Assembly: GCA_947846985.1 (NCBI GenBank)
Contig: CANTUZ010000001.1
Span: forward strand, 151,186,447-151,250,446
Length of the DNA stretch: 64,000 nt
Source: Fratercula arctica
Taxonomy: Eukaryota; Chordata; Aves; Charadriiformes; Alcidae
Direction: 5' to 3'
Shown here: positions 39,096 through 50,791 of the stretch, one piece after another
How the letters are laid out: each line of letters begins with the position of its first letter
Position numbering within the stretch: the first letter of the stretch is position 1
Program-made: the position numbers and the translations under genes
Notes under the pieces: generated by a model
Seen by the model: only the letters and a program-made list of their open reading frames with translations
The model's database searches: none
Told to the model about the DNA's origin: nothing

Positions 39096-40170
39096 TGACT
39101 TCTATGATCAATGCATAGAGGTAGGCTCCCCCAGAGAGAGACTATGAGAAAGTGCCCAAGTTATGTGCTCAAAGGCACCTCGCAGAGGCTCCTCTTTCCT
39201 TTGGCTCTCGGGAATACCGCACAGACAAGCCAGCTGATTCACACGACTGAAACTGGGAGTTTCAGCCCCCACCCCCACCCCCTCCCTGTTCATCTCTCTC
39301 TGCTCATATATTACTGCAGTTTCTCAGGGAACATCGCTAGTGTAGGGTTATCTCAGGTTACCAAAGATGGAGACATGCAATTAAAAGCAATAAAACCTCT
39401 GTGTCTTATTGAGTTACAGCTCATCAACTGATTAGAGGTAACTTGTTAAGCCTCAGTAACTCAATTGCTTCCAGTCATGTGCGTGTACCCTTAGAGGCAG
39501 CTTGATTCCTCTGGAGCTGGCCTCCCTCCGGCAAACACGGTCATGCTGCAAACATTGAAGCTGCGGGGGGAGACTGGCTAGTGACACGCTCTGTGCGGGG
39601 ATTAGCAGTGAGTGGCTGAATTCTCCCTTGCTGGTTTGAAAATAAGCATTACTCAACCTCTGTTGCAGCATGGCAGACTGGGCACCAGCTGTTAGCAAGC
39701 CCCCGCACCCAGAGAAGCAAGACACCAGGCACTTCAGTTCATCCACCGGCACGGATGCAAAACACAGCAAAGATGCCTAAATCATTGCTTAATTCCAGTT
39801 AGAGACTGCTCTGTGTGTGCGCGGGAGTTCAGCCAGGAACAATGCTAGAGTTATACCTTATGCTAACATTTCACTGAGGACAAGCTCTCCTCAGAGAAAA
39901 ATTAAACTGCAGTGACATACAGCTTCTTAACACTCGACAGAGAACACCGGCAGGATTTTTAACGCCCTTTAATTCACACCATTAACTGATTCAGTTTGCC
40001 TTTGCTGCGTGTCCCCAGGTAGCCAAGCCTGCAATGAGGGTTAGTGCACCATGAGCTACCTGCCTGTGGTGGCAAAGATGAGACGAAGCCCCTTTGAAAT
40101 CTGAAAGGTGGCATGTATTTTGCCACAGAACTCTCTCATCCAAATAAGCCAAGGTAATTCAGATAAGCCA
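39096..40170. promoter_or_regulatory. GC-richer block, candidate conserved regulatory DNA
   Basis: This block is less AT-rich than the flanks, with several CpGs at 39480-39840, and is followed by a stretch with many homeodomain-type TAAT/ATTA cores at about 39840-40000. A G-quadruplex-capable tract lies at its left edge. Two imperfect copies of an ATAAGCCAAG...TTAATT motif sit at about 40145-40178. No exon or transposon was recognised. A distal enhancer or an old unrecognised repeat are the main alternatives, and I cannot separate them without alignment. Confidence 0.3.
39266..39286 (-). other. Predicted G-quadruplex motif
   Basis: The plus strand reads C5-A-C5-A-C5-T-C3, so the minus strand has four G-tracts of 3, 5, 5 and 5 separated by single-base loops. 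Single-nucleotide loops are the arrangement known to give the most stable parallel quadruplexes. The motif is seen directly; biological use is unknown. Confidence 0.75.
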
Positions 40171-41708
40171 AGTTAATTGGAACATTTAGTTTCATCAACT
40201 TTCTCTCTTTTTTTTTGGTTAAAAAAGGTGTTCCTGTTCCACACATGTTTACCTGTGTTCAAACCCAAGATTTTTAGTTCCTATTACCAGGCTATTAGGC
40301 TCCATTTCCTCATCAACACAAGATTTTCTCCTCCATTATTTCCCCCAGTATTGAATTAACAACAACAGCAAATAAAGGCAGCACTATCATAATCTATCAA
40401 AAATATTTTAATGCAAATGAAAACTAGACACAGTTAAGAAAATGTGTTAAGCAGGGTGTCAGCAATAATCCTTGGCCCAAGATTATTTAATAAGATCAAG
40501 TGAATTTATGAGTTCATGCAGAAAGACGTGGTGTCTTTCAAAACTACACCTCTTCAGAACACCCTTTCCCTGGCACACTGTAGGAAGAGTGCTTGCACGG
40601 ATGTGTTTGCATGGATATTCTTCAGCAAAACACGCAAGAATCCTAAGATACTCCAACTTTTTTCTACTAGAAAATAGAGTAGGAAAGAACAGAGAAATCT
40701 AAAAAATTTTGCCTGAATCTCTTCCTTAAAAATTTAGAATAACAAAGAAACAAAAAGAAAATAATAAAAAAAAGAAGATGGAATCACGATCTTTTTCCTA
40801 TGACACCAATTATAGGGTATTTCAAGTAGAACATTTCGAACAAAACTTTTTATAATCTAAAAAAAAACCCCAACACTGATATTTCCAGTTGTCAGAAGTA
40901 CTGTAGATATTTTTGAATGTCAAACCTATCAGCCTTTCAAGATTAATAATCTTCACTTTGATCAAGAGAGTAAACACTTTGCAGTCCAATATTTCCAAGT
41001 CGAGATTGTTTTCCACTTTCTTTTATGTGAATATAGTTGAGATGTGAAAAATTCATCAGTGTGGGTTGAAAACTACTTATTAATATTTCCTACAGAAAGA
41101 CAATTTAATTTTCCGCATTTATCTGACTGAGAAGCTATTCAGACCACCCTGTACTTTTATAGCATTCAGGCCTTGAAGTACCTGAATACCCTCATGCCCT
41201 ATTAAGACTTGATTTATGTTCTGTGTAAGCAAAGACTGTTCACCTCCATCCTTCAGCTCTCCTCAGACCCCACACTGTCAAGGAAAAATCTTTCTTAAAG
41301 AGACAGTAAGCCAACAGAAATAATATAATGTCAAACGTCAGTATAAGATCGGTCAGATAAATGGACCTGGATTAGTTGCTTTTAATTAGTTGCAATTATT
41401 AACAACCTAAAGAAGTCAATAAGCTAAAGGGAAATGTTGAGTTGGCAAAGTCAGCCGATAGCAGTAGTTAGATTAGCCAAGATAGAATAAGTAGGGTTCC
41501 AAAGTACTCCTAAAGATTTACATTGCATACCAAGGTGGTATGCAGGTACCTGAGACTGTCCATGTACATTGATAGGATTTGAAATCAAAGTAACCTTTCT
41601 AGGGAAATAAAATAACAATTAAGGACCCCTAGTTAATCAGAAACAGAGCACTGATGAGGGAGGAAGTGAATAAAGTGGAATGTGAAGCAGCTCATCCACA
41701 GTGTTTTC
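40171..41708. other. Unique AT-rich noncoding DNA, nothing recognised
   Basis: The stretch is AT-rich with short A-runs (for example around 40740-40780) and no supportable gene, repeat family or regulatory cluster. Confidence 0.6.
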
Positions 41709-41930
41709 ACAGAATCATATAGAATCATAGAATGGTTCGGGTTAGAAGGGACTTTAAAGATCATCTAGTTCCAACCCCCCTGCCATGGGCAGGGACACCT
41801 CCCACTAGACCAGGTTGCTCAAAGTCCCATCCAGCCTGGCCTTGAACACTTCCAGGGATGGGGCATTCACAACTTCCCTGGGCAACCTGTTCCAGTGTCT
41901 CACCACCCTCACAGTAAAGAGTTTTCAGTT
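41709..41930 (-). mobile_element. CR1 LINE, 5'-truncated, relatively well preserved
   Basis: Read on the plus strand, this starts with the reverse complement of the CR1 tail (two AGAATCATA-type units at 41711-41730), then AATGGTTCGGGTTAGAAGGG, ATCATCTAGTTCCAACCCCC, the CTGCCATGGGCAGGGACACC block, CTAGACCAGGTTGCTCAAAG, CTTGAACACTTCCAGGGATG and CACCCTCACAGTAAAGAGTT. All are in consensus order for the 3' ORF2/3' UTR of bird CR1. It is the best-preserved CR1 in the window and thus probably the youngest. It ends near 41930, where resemblance to the consensus stops. Confidence 0.95.
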
Positions 41931-42285
41931 TTCAGCCCTTTTGTCTTGGGTTTCAGCTGTCCTTAAGAAAGAAAAGACAGAAATTGGAAGGTCTAAAGGC
42001 ACTAAGGGAACACATCAGTAGAAGAAGGAATTGGAGAGTCTAGGAGAGTCTACTCTGAAAAGAAAGGAGTTACATCAATTGTGATAGAGTTATAAAAACA
42101 AATTAATTCCATAGAGAAGGCCAAATAGAGGTGTCTGTTTACCTTGAGTTCAATAATACAGGATGCATTAATAAGCAGCAAATGTACAACAGGGGAAGAG
42201 AAATACAGTTTCATGCAACATTTAATTAAATTAGAGCTTCTCACTGCAGAGGGATTTTACTGACACTAAAAGCTTGGCGAGATTT

Positions 42286-42300
42286 AAAAAAAAAAAAAAA
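42286..42300 (+). repeat. A15 homopolymer
   Basis: Fifteen A residues with no recognised retroposon body upstream. Confidence 0.8.
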
Positions 42301-43339
42301 GATTGTATTTGTATGAATTACATGGAGTATCCATTCCTGTGTTTTGGAAATTGGTTGACTACAGAAGATGCATTATTGCTGAATGTGGTACATGGCTGGA
42401 AACCTGGGGCTTGATCCCATTATCAGTAAAGGATATGTAGAGCTTTTAGGATGGGAAGAGTTTCAAGCTCCTGGCCTGCTATGACCTCACTGCTATAAAT
42501 GTCAAGAGTAGTTTGTTATTGACTGTAAATGGTAACAGAACGGAGCAAACTCTGGGCACTTTTGGGGAATCCCTTCTTTAATTCTCACTCTGAGACATTC
42601 AATGGCAACCAAGGTGGCAGACAATCTATTGACCTTTTCCAGCATGCAGCAAAGGTCAGCTAAATACTTTACTTCTCATCTTCATTCCTTCAATACAATC
42701 CACCTCAGCAGTATGAGGACTCTGCAGTCTATAACACTAACTGACAAGAAAGAAAATAGAATTGTTTATATGCTTTACCCCGGTTTATTATTCCCTGGCA
42801 CATCTCCTACCATGATATACTGTTAGAAGGTAAGCCACCAGTAACAAATTGGCACTCACACATAAAAGCAATACTAAGTTTGCACTGGAGACAAAATAAT
42901 TTTAACAACCCATATCAAGTGCTGTTTTATAAAACAGAAAAATAATATAATAAAAATATAAAAATATAAAATACTCTCAGAAGCAGAAGTTGAGCGGTCT
43001 TAAGATCAACAACCCTATTTTGAAATATGCCCTATTTTACCTTACAGAGGTTTACAAGGCCCCAGTCCCAAAACTATTGAAACACAGTGGAGAAAATCCC
43101 TCTGACTTTAGTAAGCTTGGATTCAGCTCCAGAAATAAATTTAATTTATGACATAGTCTTTTTCTTTGATCAGAAATCCAGTTTTATATGTTCTTTATCA
43201 ATCCCAGATGCTGTTCATTTGCATCTCTAGATACTTATCCTGTATAAATACAGTTTGGCAAAGTTAGAGAGAAATGCCTGGAAAACTTCTACCAGTCTGG
43301 AGAACATCTACAAATGGAAAGTTTTGCTGTAGTGATAGC

Positions 43340-43370
43340 TCTGGACACATACTGCTGATATGTGTCCAGA
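43340..43370. repeat. Perfect 12-bp inverted repeat (hairpin)
   Basis: TCTGGACACATA at 43340-43351 is exactly complementary to TATGTGTCCAGA at 43359-43370, with a 7-base loop (CTGCTGA). The immediate flanks are only weakly complementary. The right flank contains another small palindrome, AGTACT-GCGT-AGTACT. A 12-bp stem is short for a microRNA precursor, so a protein-binding palindrome or a chance foldback is equally possible. Confidence 0.8.
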
Positions 43371-44161
43371 AGTACTGCGTAGTACTGTCCCATATTAAAA
43401 TTGCATAAAGCAAAGAATTAATGAAACGTGAGATTTGGCCTATCCTTGTTTCCACAAGACTAACTGTTTTCTAGGAAGTTTTTCTTTTCTAAGCCTGGCT
43501 TCAAGCAAAGAATTGCTCTCCTAAAGGTCTGTGGTGTTCTGCCTCTCTTCATTGTTATACTTGTTTCTTTCTTGTTTGTCTTTCTTCTTAGCTTCTGGAA
43601 GTCCAGTCTTTAGACCCAAGTGCAATTTTTAGTAGTAAATAAATTTAAACTTGGATAAATTCCCCAAAGGAAAGTGGTGAAGGAAGACCACTTTTATCTC
43701 CTGTGATATACTTCTGACAAAGTATAATTAAAATATTTTCATGCTGGCTTGCCTGCTCTGTCTGCCTTTCATGAATGATGAAGTCTATCAAGCTATTATT
43801 TGTCTCCACATTGTGTGAGGAAGGATTAAGCCACTGAGGTGTTCAATATCAGTAAATGATCTGGAACTCCATAAAAACATCAATTATTATGCAGTTAAAA
43901 ATTTCTTAGTGCTCTCTGAGGAAGCTGGAGTTTTGTCTTCATTCCTCTGGTGATGGAGTGTGGGGATGACTGTCTCCAGAGACAGAGTGCGTGTACAACT
44001 AAAATGTAAGCTATGGAACTGTGCAGAAGAGAGGAGATTTTCTCAGTTATTTATTCAGATATACGGGAAGAGAAATGGAATCCAAGTCAGTGCAGAAAAA
44101 GATGCCCTACTCAGATCTCTGAAAAGATCTCTTCTGCCTGAGCCCCTCCATTTTGGCCTGA

Positions 44162-44204
44162 CACAACATGTCCTGTTGTGGCACATGTGTTCACATGTGT
44201 GAAC
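44162..44204. promoter_or_regulatory. Palindrome cluster with two CACATGTG E-boxes
   Basis: Two copies of the palindromic octamer CACATGTG lie at 44182-44189 and 44192-44199, exactly 10 bp apart. The second is embedded in a 7-bp inverted repeat GTTCACA-TG-TGTGAAC (44189-44204). Just upstream is another 7-bp inverted repeat, CACAACA/TGTTGTG, with a 5-base loop (44162-44180). CACATGTG is a known E-box variant bound by bHLH-ZIP factors such as MITF, TFE or USF. The one-turn spacing would place two dimers on the same DNA face. Function is inference. Confidence 0.38.
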
Positions 44205-44354
44205 CATGTCCTGGGGTCACATAGTCTTTGAGATTTTTTAATGGAGCAACCAAAAAGAATTGTAATTAATTTGAATGGAGTGGCGTCTTGCTGAGTTGTA
44301 GGCAGCGTGGAAACCTACTGCCTGGGGAAGGGAGCCCTGCTCAAATCTATATAA

Positions 44355-44373
44355 TTTTTTTTTTTTTTTTTAG
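44355..44373 (+). repeat. T19 homopolymer
   Basis: Nineteen T residues follow ATATAA. No retroposed body is identified on the minus strand. Confidence 0.82.
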
Positions 44374-45204
44374 CTGATAGGACTCTGCAAGCTTCAATGC
44401 AGCTCTGCCGATTTACAAAGAGGGTCTGAAACATCAAGCAGGGAGATATATCACTAACTTCTCTTTACAGGCTCTGATGTCTCAGCATCACAGCTCTCAG
44501 ACCTGGTAGCACAGGAATAGCACTTCATATATAACCTGGGAGATACCACAGGCTTCACCTTTAAGATTCTCCGCCATTCCCTAAGTCTTTTCCCTAAGTA
44601 TAAAAACGGTTTGAACTAAAGCAAATAATATATTTGCATTTGGTGGAAATTGCATATAAGCCTCAATGTAATTATAACATACAAAAAAATAATGCTGGTG
44701 ACCTTAAATTACACAACAAAATAACAGAGGACATCTTAAACTTAATTCTAACTAAATAAAAGCATTACCCAGTTAATGAATGATTCATGATTCGTATTTC
44801 TCAAGTTGCCAAACATTACCTCAAATTATATATTGGGCACATCCTTTCACCACTATTAATAATTGCAATTATGTCAGTGTAAGTAATTTCAGCTACAAAA
44901 GCCAATATGTTATCCCCTCCAAGCCTTCCTGCCTCATCCTCAGAGTAGGACTAAAAGAAGGTCCCTAGAGCACGCAAGGGGGAGTACATTTTTTCACGAG
45001 AAAGGCATCTTTGGGAGATCTACTGTGCATGGTCAGGGGTGATCTCAGCATGCCTTGTGCTAACCAGTGTTGCACAATAGGAGCATAGGACTTGCCCGGT
45101 GAGTTTTTAATCCTCCCTCTGCTAGGGACCGATAGTACTTCAAATAACCTTATCAGAGATACCAGAAGCTCCTAAACAAATACTAGGATGCATAGCTGTT
45201 ACTA

Positions 45205-45260
45205 GGGGGGGGGGGGGGGGGGGGGAAAAAAAAAAAAAGAAGAAGAAGAATAAAAAAGAA
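45205..45260 (+). repeat. G21/A13 homopolymer junction with AAG repeat
   Basis: Twenty-one consecutive G residues (45205-45225) pass directly into thirteen A residues (45226-45238), then into GAA-type repeats and further A-runs. The whole stretch is pure purine on the plus strand apart from one T. The G-run alone can form a quadruplex. Such runs are unstable in replication and hard to sequence, so the exact lengths should be treated as approximate. Confidence 0.9.
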
Positions 45261-48200
45261 AAAAAACCCAAAACACCCCAAAATCTCTGTGAGTCAGACT
45301 GCTTAGAAATTTTCTTAACCTGAAATCCAGCCACAGGTGAGTTAGAAGACCAACATGCTACCTCCCTATGTACCTTGCAACCTTGTATTGTGAACATTTT
45401 ACATATACTTGTTATGAGCACATAATTTCAGTCCTTTTTAAATGCTGATGAGTCCTTGATCATGAACCTCTCTTGTGGCAGTGAGCTCTACAGCTCTATG
45501 TGCAGTACATGAAAATCCATCTCCTTGTACTAGATTCATATCTATGGAGTTTCAAATTTCTCTAAAGTCCTCTTATGGGAGAGGAATAGGGCAAAATAAG
45601 GGTCCAGTTTAACCTCTGTCTGGCACTGAGTGCCTTTCATGTGATCATGGTATCCCCTTCTTTTTTTTCCTCCAAGGTAGACAGTGGCTTTGATCTCTCA
45701 GTGGATAAACTAAATAAACCTTGGTAGAGAAAGAAGAAGTGAAAGACATTTTGATCTGAAATGTTCAGAGAGAAGAATCTTAACTCCCTGTAGCCATTAT
45801 ACAGCTTGGAAACAGATGCTTAGTGTACTTTGTGGTAAACACTGGAATGAAGCTTTTCTTTCCCTTGTAGTTAAACTGCTTATTTATTTATTTACTCGCT
45901 TGTTGGACAACAGGGAGCATTTAAGCTAACTTTTGAGGTAATGAAAACTGTAATTGAACCAGGATGTGAAAAGAGGAATGTAAGCTGTGCTTGGATCTTT
46001 TCTAGCAGGGAATTTCTCATGACTCAACAGAAAAAAAAGGAGCAGGAAAGTTTCTCCTTTAGTAAAGAGCAAAAGGCCTCTGCCTGCTGTAGCTTACAGG
46101 TATGGTAAAGAGGTAAAGAGCAGTAATCTTATGATGAACCAGGATTACAAAATGTAAATATTGTGGAGTTGTAGAAGTATCTACTTCAGGATTTGAGATT
46201 AGCTAGATGGTTTGATTTGGGTTTCTGAAATATATTATCCAGAAAGGTTTATTGACCTTTCTAGAGCTCGGCATGGTTTAGTCTCTTTAAGTGCTAAAAA
46301 TCAAGGCCCTCTTTCTTCGTGTCAAAAGACTGAAGAGGACAAAGTCTCTTTGCTGCTGACTGAAATAGATACTGAAATGCCATCATGCCTGCCATCACTG
46401 CATTCGCTGACCTTTTGCCTCAGTTTGACTCAGGGTGAGAAATTGAGCAACTGCTTTCATAGAAATTTCCACTTTATCTTCTATAGCAATGAGCTGGAAT
46501 TTTTCTCCTTTGTCTGTTCCCCCTCCCCTCACGAAACACACAAATATATGCTTTTTACTCCCAGGCGAATGTTACCACACAACTAGAGTACCAGCAAATT
46601 TACACTGCTTGCTTTAGTAGTAGATAAACTCCATTTTGCTGTGTCTACCCTCAACTATATTGCCACTGCACACGGCTTGGGCTATACTATAGCTTTTATT
46701 CCCCACCCAGAATCCATCTGCTATTGCTCTGGCATCTCAAAGAAACAATGCATAGCTGCCTGACATGCCAAGGCAATGCATTTAAGGAACGTCCAGTTGC
46801 AGTCATCTACTCCATGGCAACTAAACAAAAAGTCAGGAGAATAAATTGTGGGGGAACCCTTGCAGTTTTATGACACAGTTTATTTGCCATGAGCTGGCCA
46901 CTGCTGGATCTCTCCATCCCCAGGAGAGCCGGATTGCATGCAGATTTGACTTCTAACCCAGCACAAGATGAATGGGCAGCATTAGGGAAATGACACTTGC
47001 GGTTGAACACAATAAAAAGCATCTCACAAGGGAGGCTGGATGGTCAGCTTTATTGCCATCCTGTTTACTCCATTCATTTCAAGGTATTTATAAGACACTT
47101 GATTGACTTTAATTTTTCTCCAGATGAGGTTGCACAATATGTCGTGAAGGGGAGATGAGACAAAGATGAGACATTGAAACGCTCCCTAGGATTAAACTGG
47201 ATAGCAGAGACTAGATGGCACAGTTCGCTCTTTGGCATGGTGGGGGTTCATGCTCCACATCACTGTGCACCCAGCTGAGGTGTCTGGGTTAGGAGCCTAA
47301 GAGAGAGCAGAAAGAAAGACTTCAGGAGGCTAAATCAGAGCTCTGAAGAGCCAAATCACTGTGAAAGAACATCTCTGTCTTCATTCATTGCAGAGCTGAA
47401 GATGAGGCTGCTACCTCAATTGTACCACAATTAAACATCAACTTCTATAGATATGAAAACTCTCTCCTCCACCCACCTGCATGGCTTTTAATCCTATCCA
47501 TGGACAAGGACTTTCTCCTAATTTATCCCCTCTTTGGCTTTCACATTTTCTCACTCTTTTTTTCTTTACTTCCTTAAACTTTGTTGCATAATCCTGGAGT
47601 GGAGAATCCTGAATAGGCTCATGAAATTTCACAAAAGGGAGCTGCTCATTTCTCACCCTTCACAAGGTTGACAATATCAGTAAAGGTTGTTATCCTTACC
47701 ATTACAATCAATGCAGAAGTGACTTTAAAGCATTAAGGTAGCAGGCTCAGTCCTCCCTGCCAACAGAGTTGAAATCTCCTCTAAATTGACACACATCACA
47801 CATCTCACTTGCAACATTCTGCCATGTGTATTCCTCTCTATTTCCAGATAGACTTTACAGTAATTTTAATTGCAATCTGTAGAGCTTTGCATACAGTTTT
47901 GACAAACAAGAAAAGCAAGTCAACAGAACTAGGTGAGCTGACCAGATCAGACCAGAGTTCAGAAGTCTCAGATGCTTGTCAGCTGCTCTTCCAAGGTCAA
48001 ACCGCCTCCTAGACATTAATCCGTTATCAATCTGTTTCCAGTTTTATCCTGGAAATATCTCATAAGCCTATGCATGCCATTGACAGTAATAGTGAACATG
48101 GACTATCACTACTTGGGTTTTTCTGAAGGCAAGCATTACCCCGTTGCTGAAAAATTTGACTCCTGTTTGTAGGCATGTGATGAACACAGCACATCACAAT

Positions 48201-48771
48201 TTCCTGGGACAATGAAGAACGGATTCTTTCCTGTTGACCCCGAAGTCCACCACACTGAAAAAATTTGGACCAGAATGACTGAAAATCTCATTTATGGTGG
48301 CTTATGTCCTTGAAAATTCACTGAACAGAATTACCCTGCCCATTCCTGTTCATAGTGTATGGTCATCAGTATTGCCATGAAAACAGAAACTTAGCCTTGT
48401 TTCTTTTTCCTTTTCCTCATTGGGTTTGTGATGCAGCATCTTTTCCTTCTAAAGCTGCTGTTACACTGGGTCCCAATAACCAAAACAGGGCAATCTGTGT
48501 AACAGTCACATGAGGCTGCTAAAAAAGTACCTGGACAAAGGCAGTTCAGCTGCTTCTTTTCAACAATATCTTTGTTCACATTTTTGGGTGTTCTCTTGTC
48601 AAGAAGCAGTTCTTCAGTGCACATTTTTGGTCATTCAAACACAAGGGGGTTCAGAAAACCAGAGAAGTGTTTATTTGTGAGGTGAAAGAATGAGTGTTAC
48701 TATTAACTGGAATATTCTTTGCAGAAAGCTACTCAGGTTCCTATTGAATATTATAGATATGCCAGGAAAAT

Positions 48772-48786
48772 AAAAAAAAAAAAAAA
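48772..48786 (+). repeat. A15 homopolymer
   Basis: Fifteen A residues follow an AAATA-rich context, with no retroposon body recognised. Confidence 0.8.
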
Positions 48787-50745
48787 GCCACAACAAACCA
48801 AACTCAAAATAATTATACTTCTCACAGCAAGCATCCTTTGGCTTCTTTTACAGGATTCAAATTAGTTACCATAATGTACAATTTCTTGCAAGGAATGTGA
48901 TAACTGTAACTTTCTTTAAATTGTGAACTTCCCCATTTAAGGTATACTTTAAAGTACTATTTCAAGTATTTATGATGTTGTTAAGGAATTAAATAATCTA
49001 AGTGTCATAAAGGAGAGTTTAACAGGTTTTCTGGGCAGTGATCAGATATTTTTAGAAAATGTAACACGAAGTGATGATCATCTGTAGCAATTCTTGAGAC
49101 TCTGAAAATATATCGAATACGTGAATAAACATAGGAAGGATAAGATCTGTGGTAGTCAGAGACTGTTTGGGGTAAAGAGCACTTCAGTGAGGCAATCTGA
49201 TTCAAATCCTTCTGACATCTCGAGCAGCAGAGAACGTGAATGCTAGACAATGAAATTGTTGAGGAATCTCCGTGGTAGACTCCCAGCAGAGTCCGGCAGA
49301 CTGCTGAGTAACAGCAGAGGAGCAAGGCATGGTAAAACCCCCGCTCACACAATACCTGAAAGGCCAGAAGAGGGGGAAGGAGGAAATAATCAAGTAGTTT
49401 TCTGCTAGGCTTTTGTCACTTGATGTGACAAAGATCTAAGGGAGTTGGTCAGTGATCAGAGACCACCACCTGTGCTGCTGAATGCTGCTGCGTGTGTTTG
49501 CAGGTAACGGAAGGGTTACAGGTCTTAAAGGCTCCTTCAGATATCTGGTGCCTCAGTTTATTTGTTTCAGCAACATGTGGAAAGAGTGCTTGAATACAGC
49601 TGGCATGATCTGAGAGCTCAACAAATTGGGCACAAAAGTATCATTTCGCAAAAGCTACGTTAGCTCACTGGGGCATCACTAATGGTGGAGGACTAGAAGT
49701 GGGGAAACAGCATTGAGCAGTTGCAAGTGACAGACTGGAGCACTTGCTGCTAAGAATTTTTTTTTTTCTGGACTTGGAGAGCTCTTCAGAAAGTTTGTAC
49801 AAACGTTTGCAGAAGGAGCAGCCAAATGCAGGGGATCTGCTCAGAAACCAAACAACAGTAACCATTTAACAAGACATTTCTTAAACACCTTCTAAGCACC
49901 ACAGCCCTTCAGGTCTCAGAAGTGGCACTTTCTATTCCTGAATGTCTACAAAATTAGAGGTAAAGACTAACAGGAAAGCAAATATAAGGCAGAATGTGTT
50001 TCACAAGTTTTTGCAGGAGGAAAGATATTTTCTCTCAGTAGAAAAAATGACCATGAAAAAAAAATGCCACTTGGAAAGCAGCCCTGTGGAGTCATCAAAA
50101 CGTAAATAACTTATCTTTGCTAATCTCCAGGGGTGATGGCAAATGACAGAACAGAGAGACATGGTGCACAGGTTAGCGGATACAAATGATGGAACACACT
50201 GCGATGTGCATCAAACAATCTTTAGGGAAGCAAATGTGCTTGGAATATTTTCAGCAGTTTTATTTCAAATGGCATCAGAGGACCAGTTACTGAAATGGAT
50301 GAATTAATGAGTCAGAATGTATAGACGTTCAGGGGAGTTCTGTAACTGAATTCACTGATAGATCTTTTAAAGCAAAAGAGAGGTGGTTAAGATGACACAG
50401 TCTAGCTAGTATCCATGCTAAAAACTACCAAACCAGTGCTGTCAAAACATATTCTAATTGGTCAAGAAAAGTAGACATTCCTTGAGATATTTCTGATCTT
50501 CTCCTTCTGTGTTGTGCATTATACTTTCCAATATCTCTTCTAAAGGACAGAAAATGTGAATGAGTAATGATGAAAATTTAGATCTTGCAAGCGTCATACT
50601 AGGTATAGAGCAACGGTTTTGTTACAGAAATACTAGGTTCTCTCCCAAGACCAGTTCCTACACAGTTAAGTTTTTATCTCCTAGGGTTTCTCTGGTCCTC
50701 AGCATAAACTTATAGGAACGCTGCATAAAATAATATCCCTGTGTC

Positions 50746-50791
50746 TGTCTACATATGGCCTGACTAAAAGATGTCAGGCCATGTGTAGACA
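50746..50791. repeat. 19-bp inverted repeat, near-perfect hairpin
   Basis: The arm at 50746-50764 (core ATATGGCCTGAC) pairs with 50773-50791 (core GTCAGGCCATGT) over 19 consecutive positions with one G-T wobble. The loop is 8 bases. The stem does not continue convincingly beyond 19 bp, although both flanks are AT-rich and partly complementary. Candidate explanations are a short structured RNA, a microRNA-like precursor of unusually short length, the foldback remnant of a small inverted-repeat element, or chance. No terminal target duplication was identified. Confidence 0.85.

Larger units (their letters stand above)
41931..45204. other. Unique AT-rich noncoding DNA with inverted repeats
   Basis: No exon or transposon was recognised. 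Notable structures are an A15 run at 42286-42300, an A/T-rich repeat patch at about 42940-42970, a perfect 12-bp-stem hairpin at 43340-43370, a cluster of short palindromes at 44162-44204, and a T19 run at 44355-44373. Confidence 0.62.

Noticed and set aside
44355..44373. Long A/T homopolymers (also 12789, 20491, 32719, 34465, 42286, 48772) as processed-pseudogene or SINE tails
   Set aside because: No retroposed gene body, SINE promoter boxes or target duplications could be recognised next to them.
46212..46586. 124-codon plus-strand frame
   Set aside because: It has no recognisable domain, promoter or splice signal; this length is expected by chance in 64 kb.
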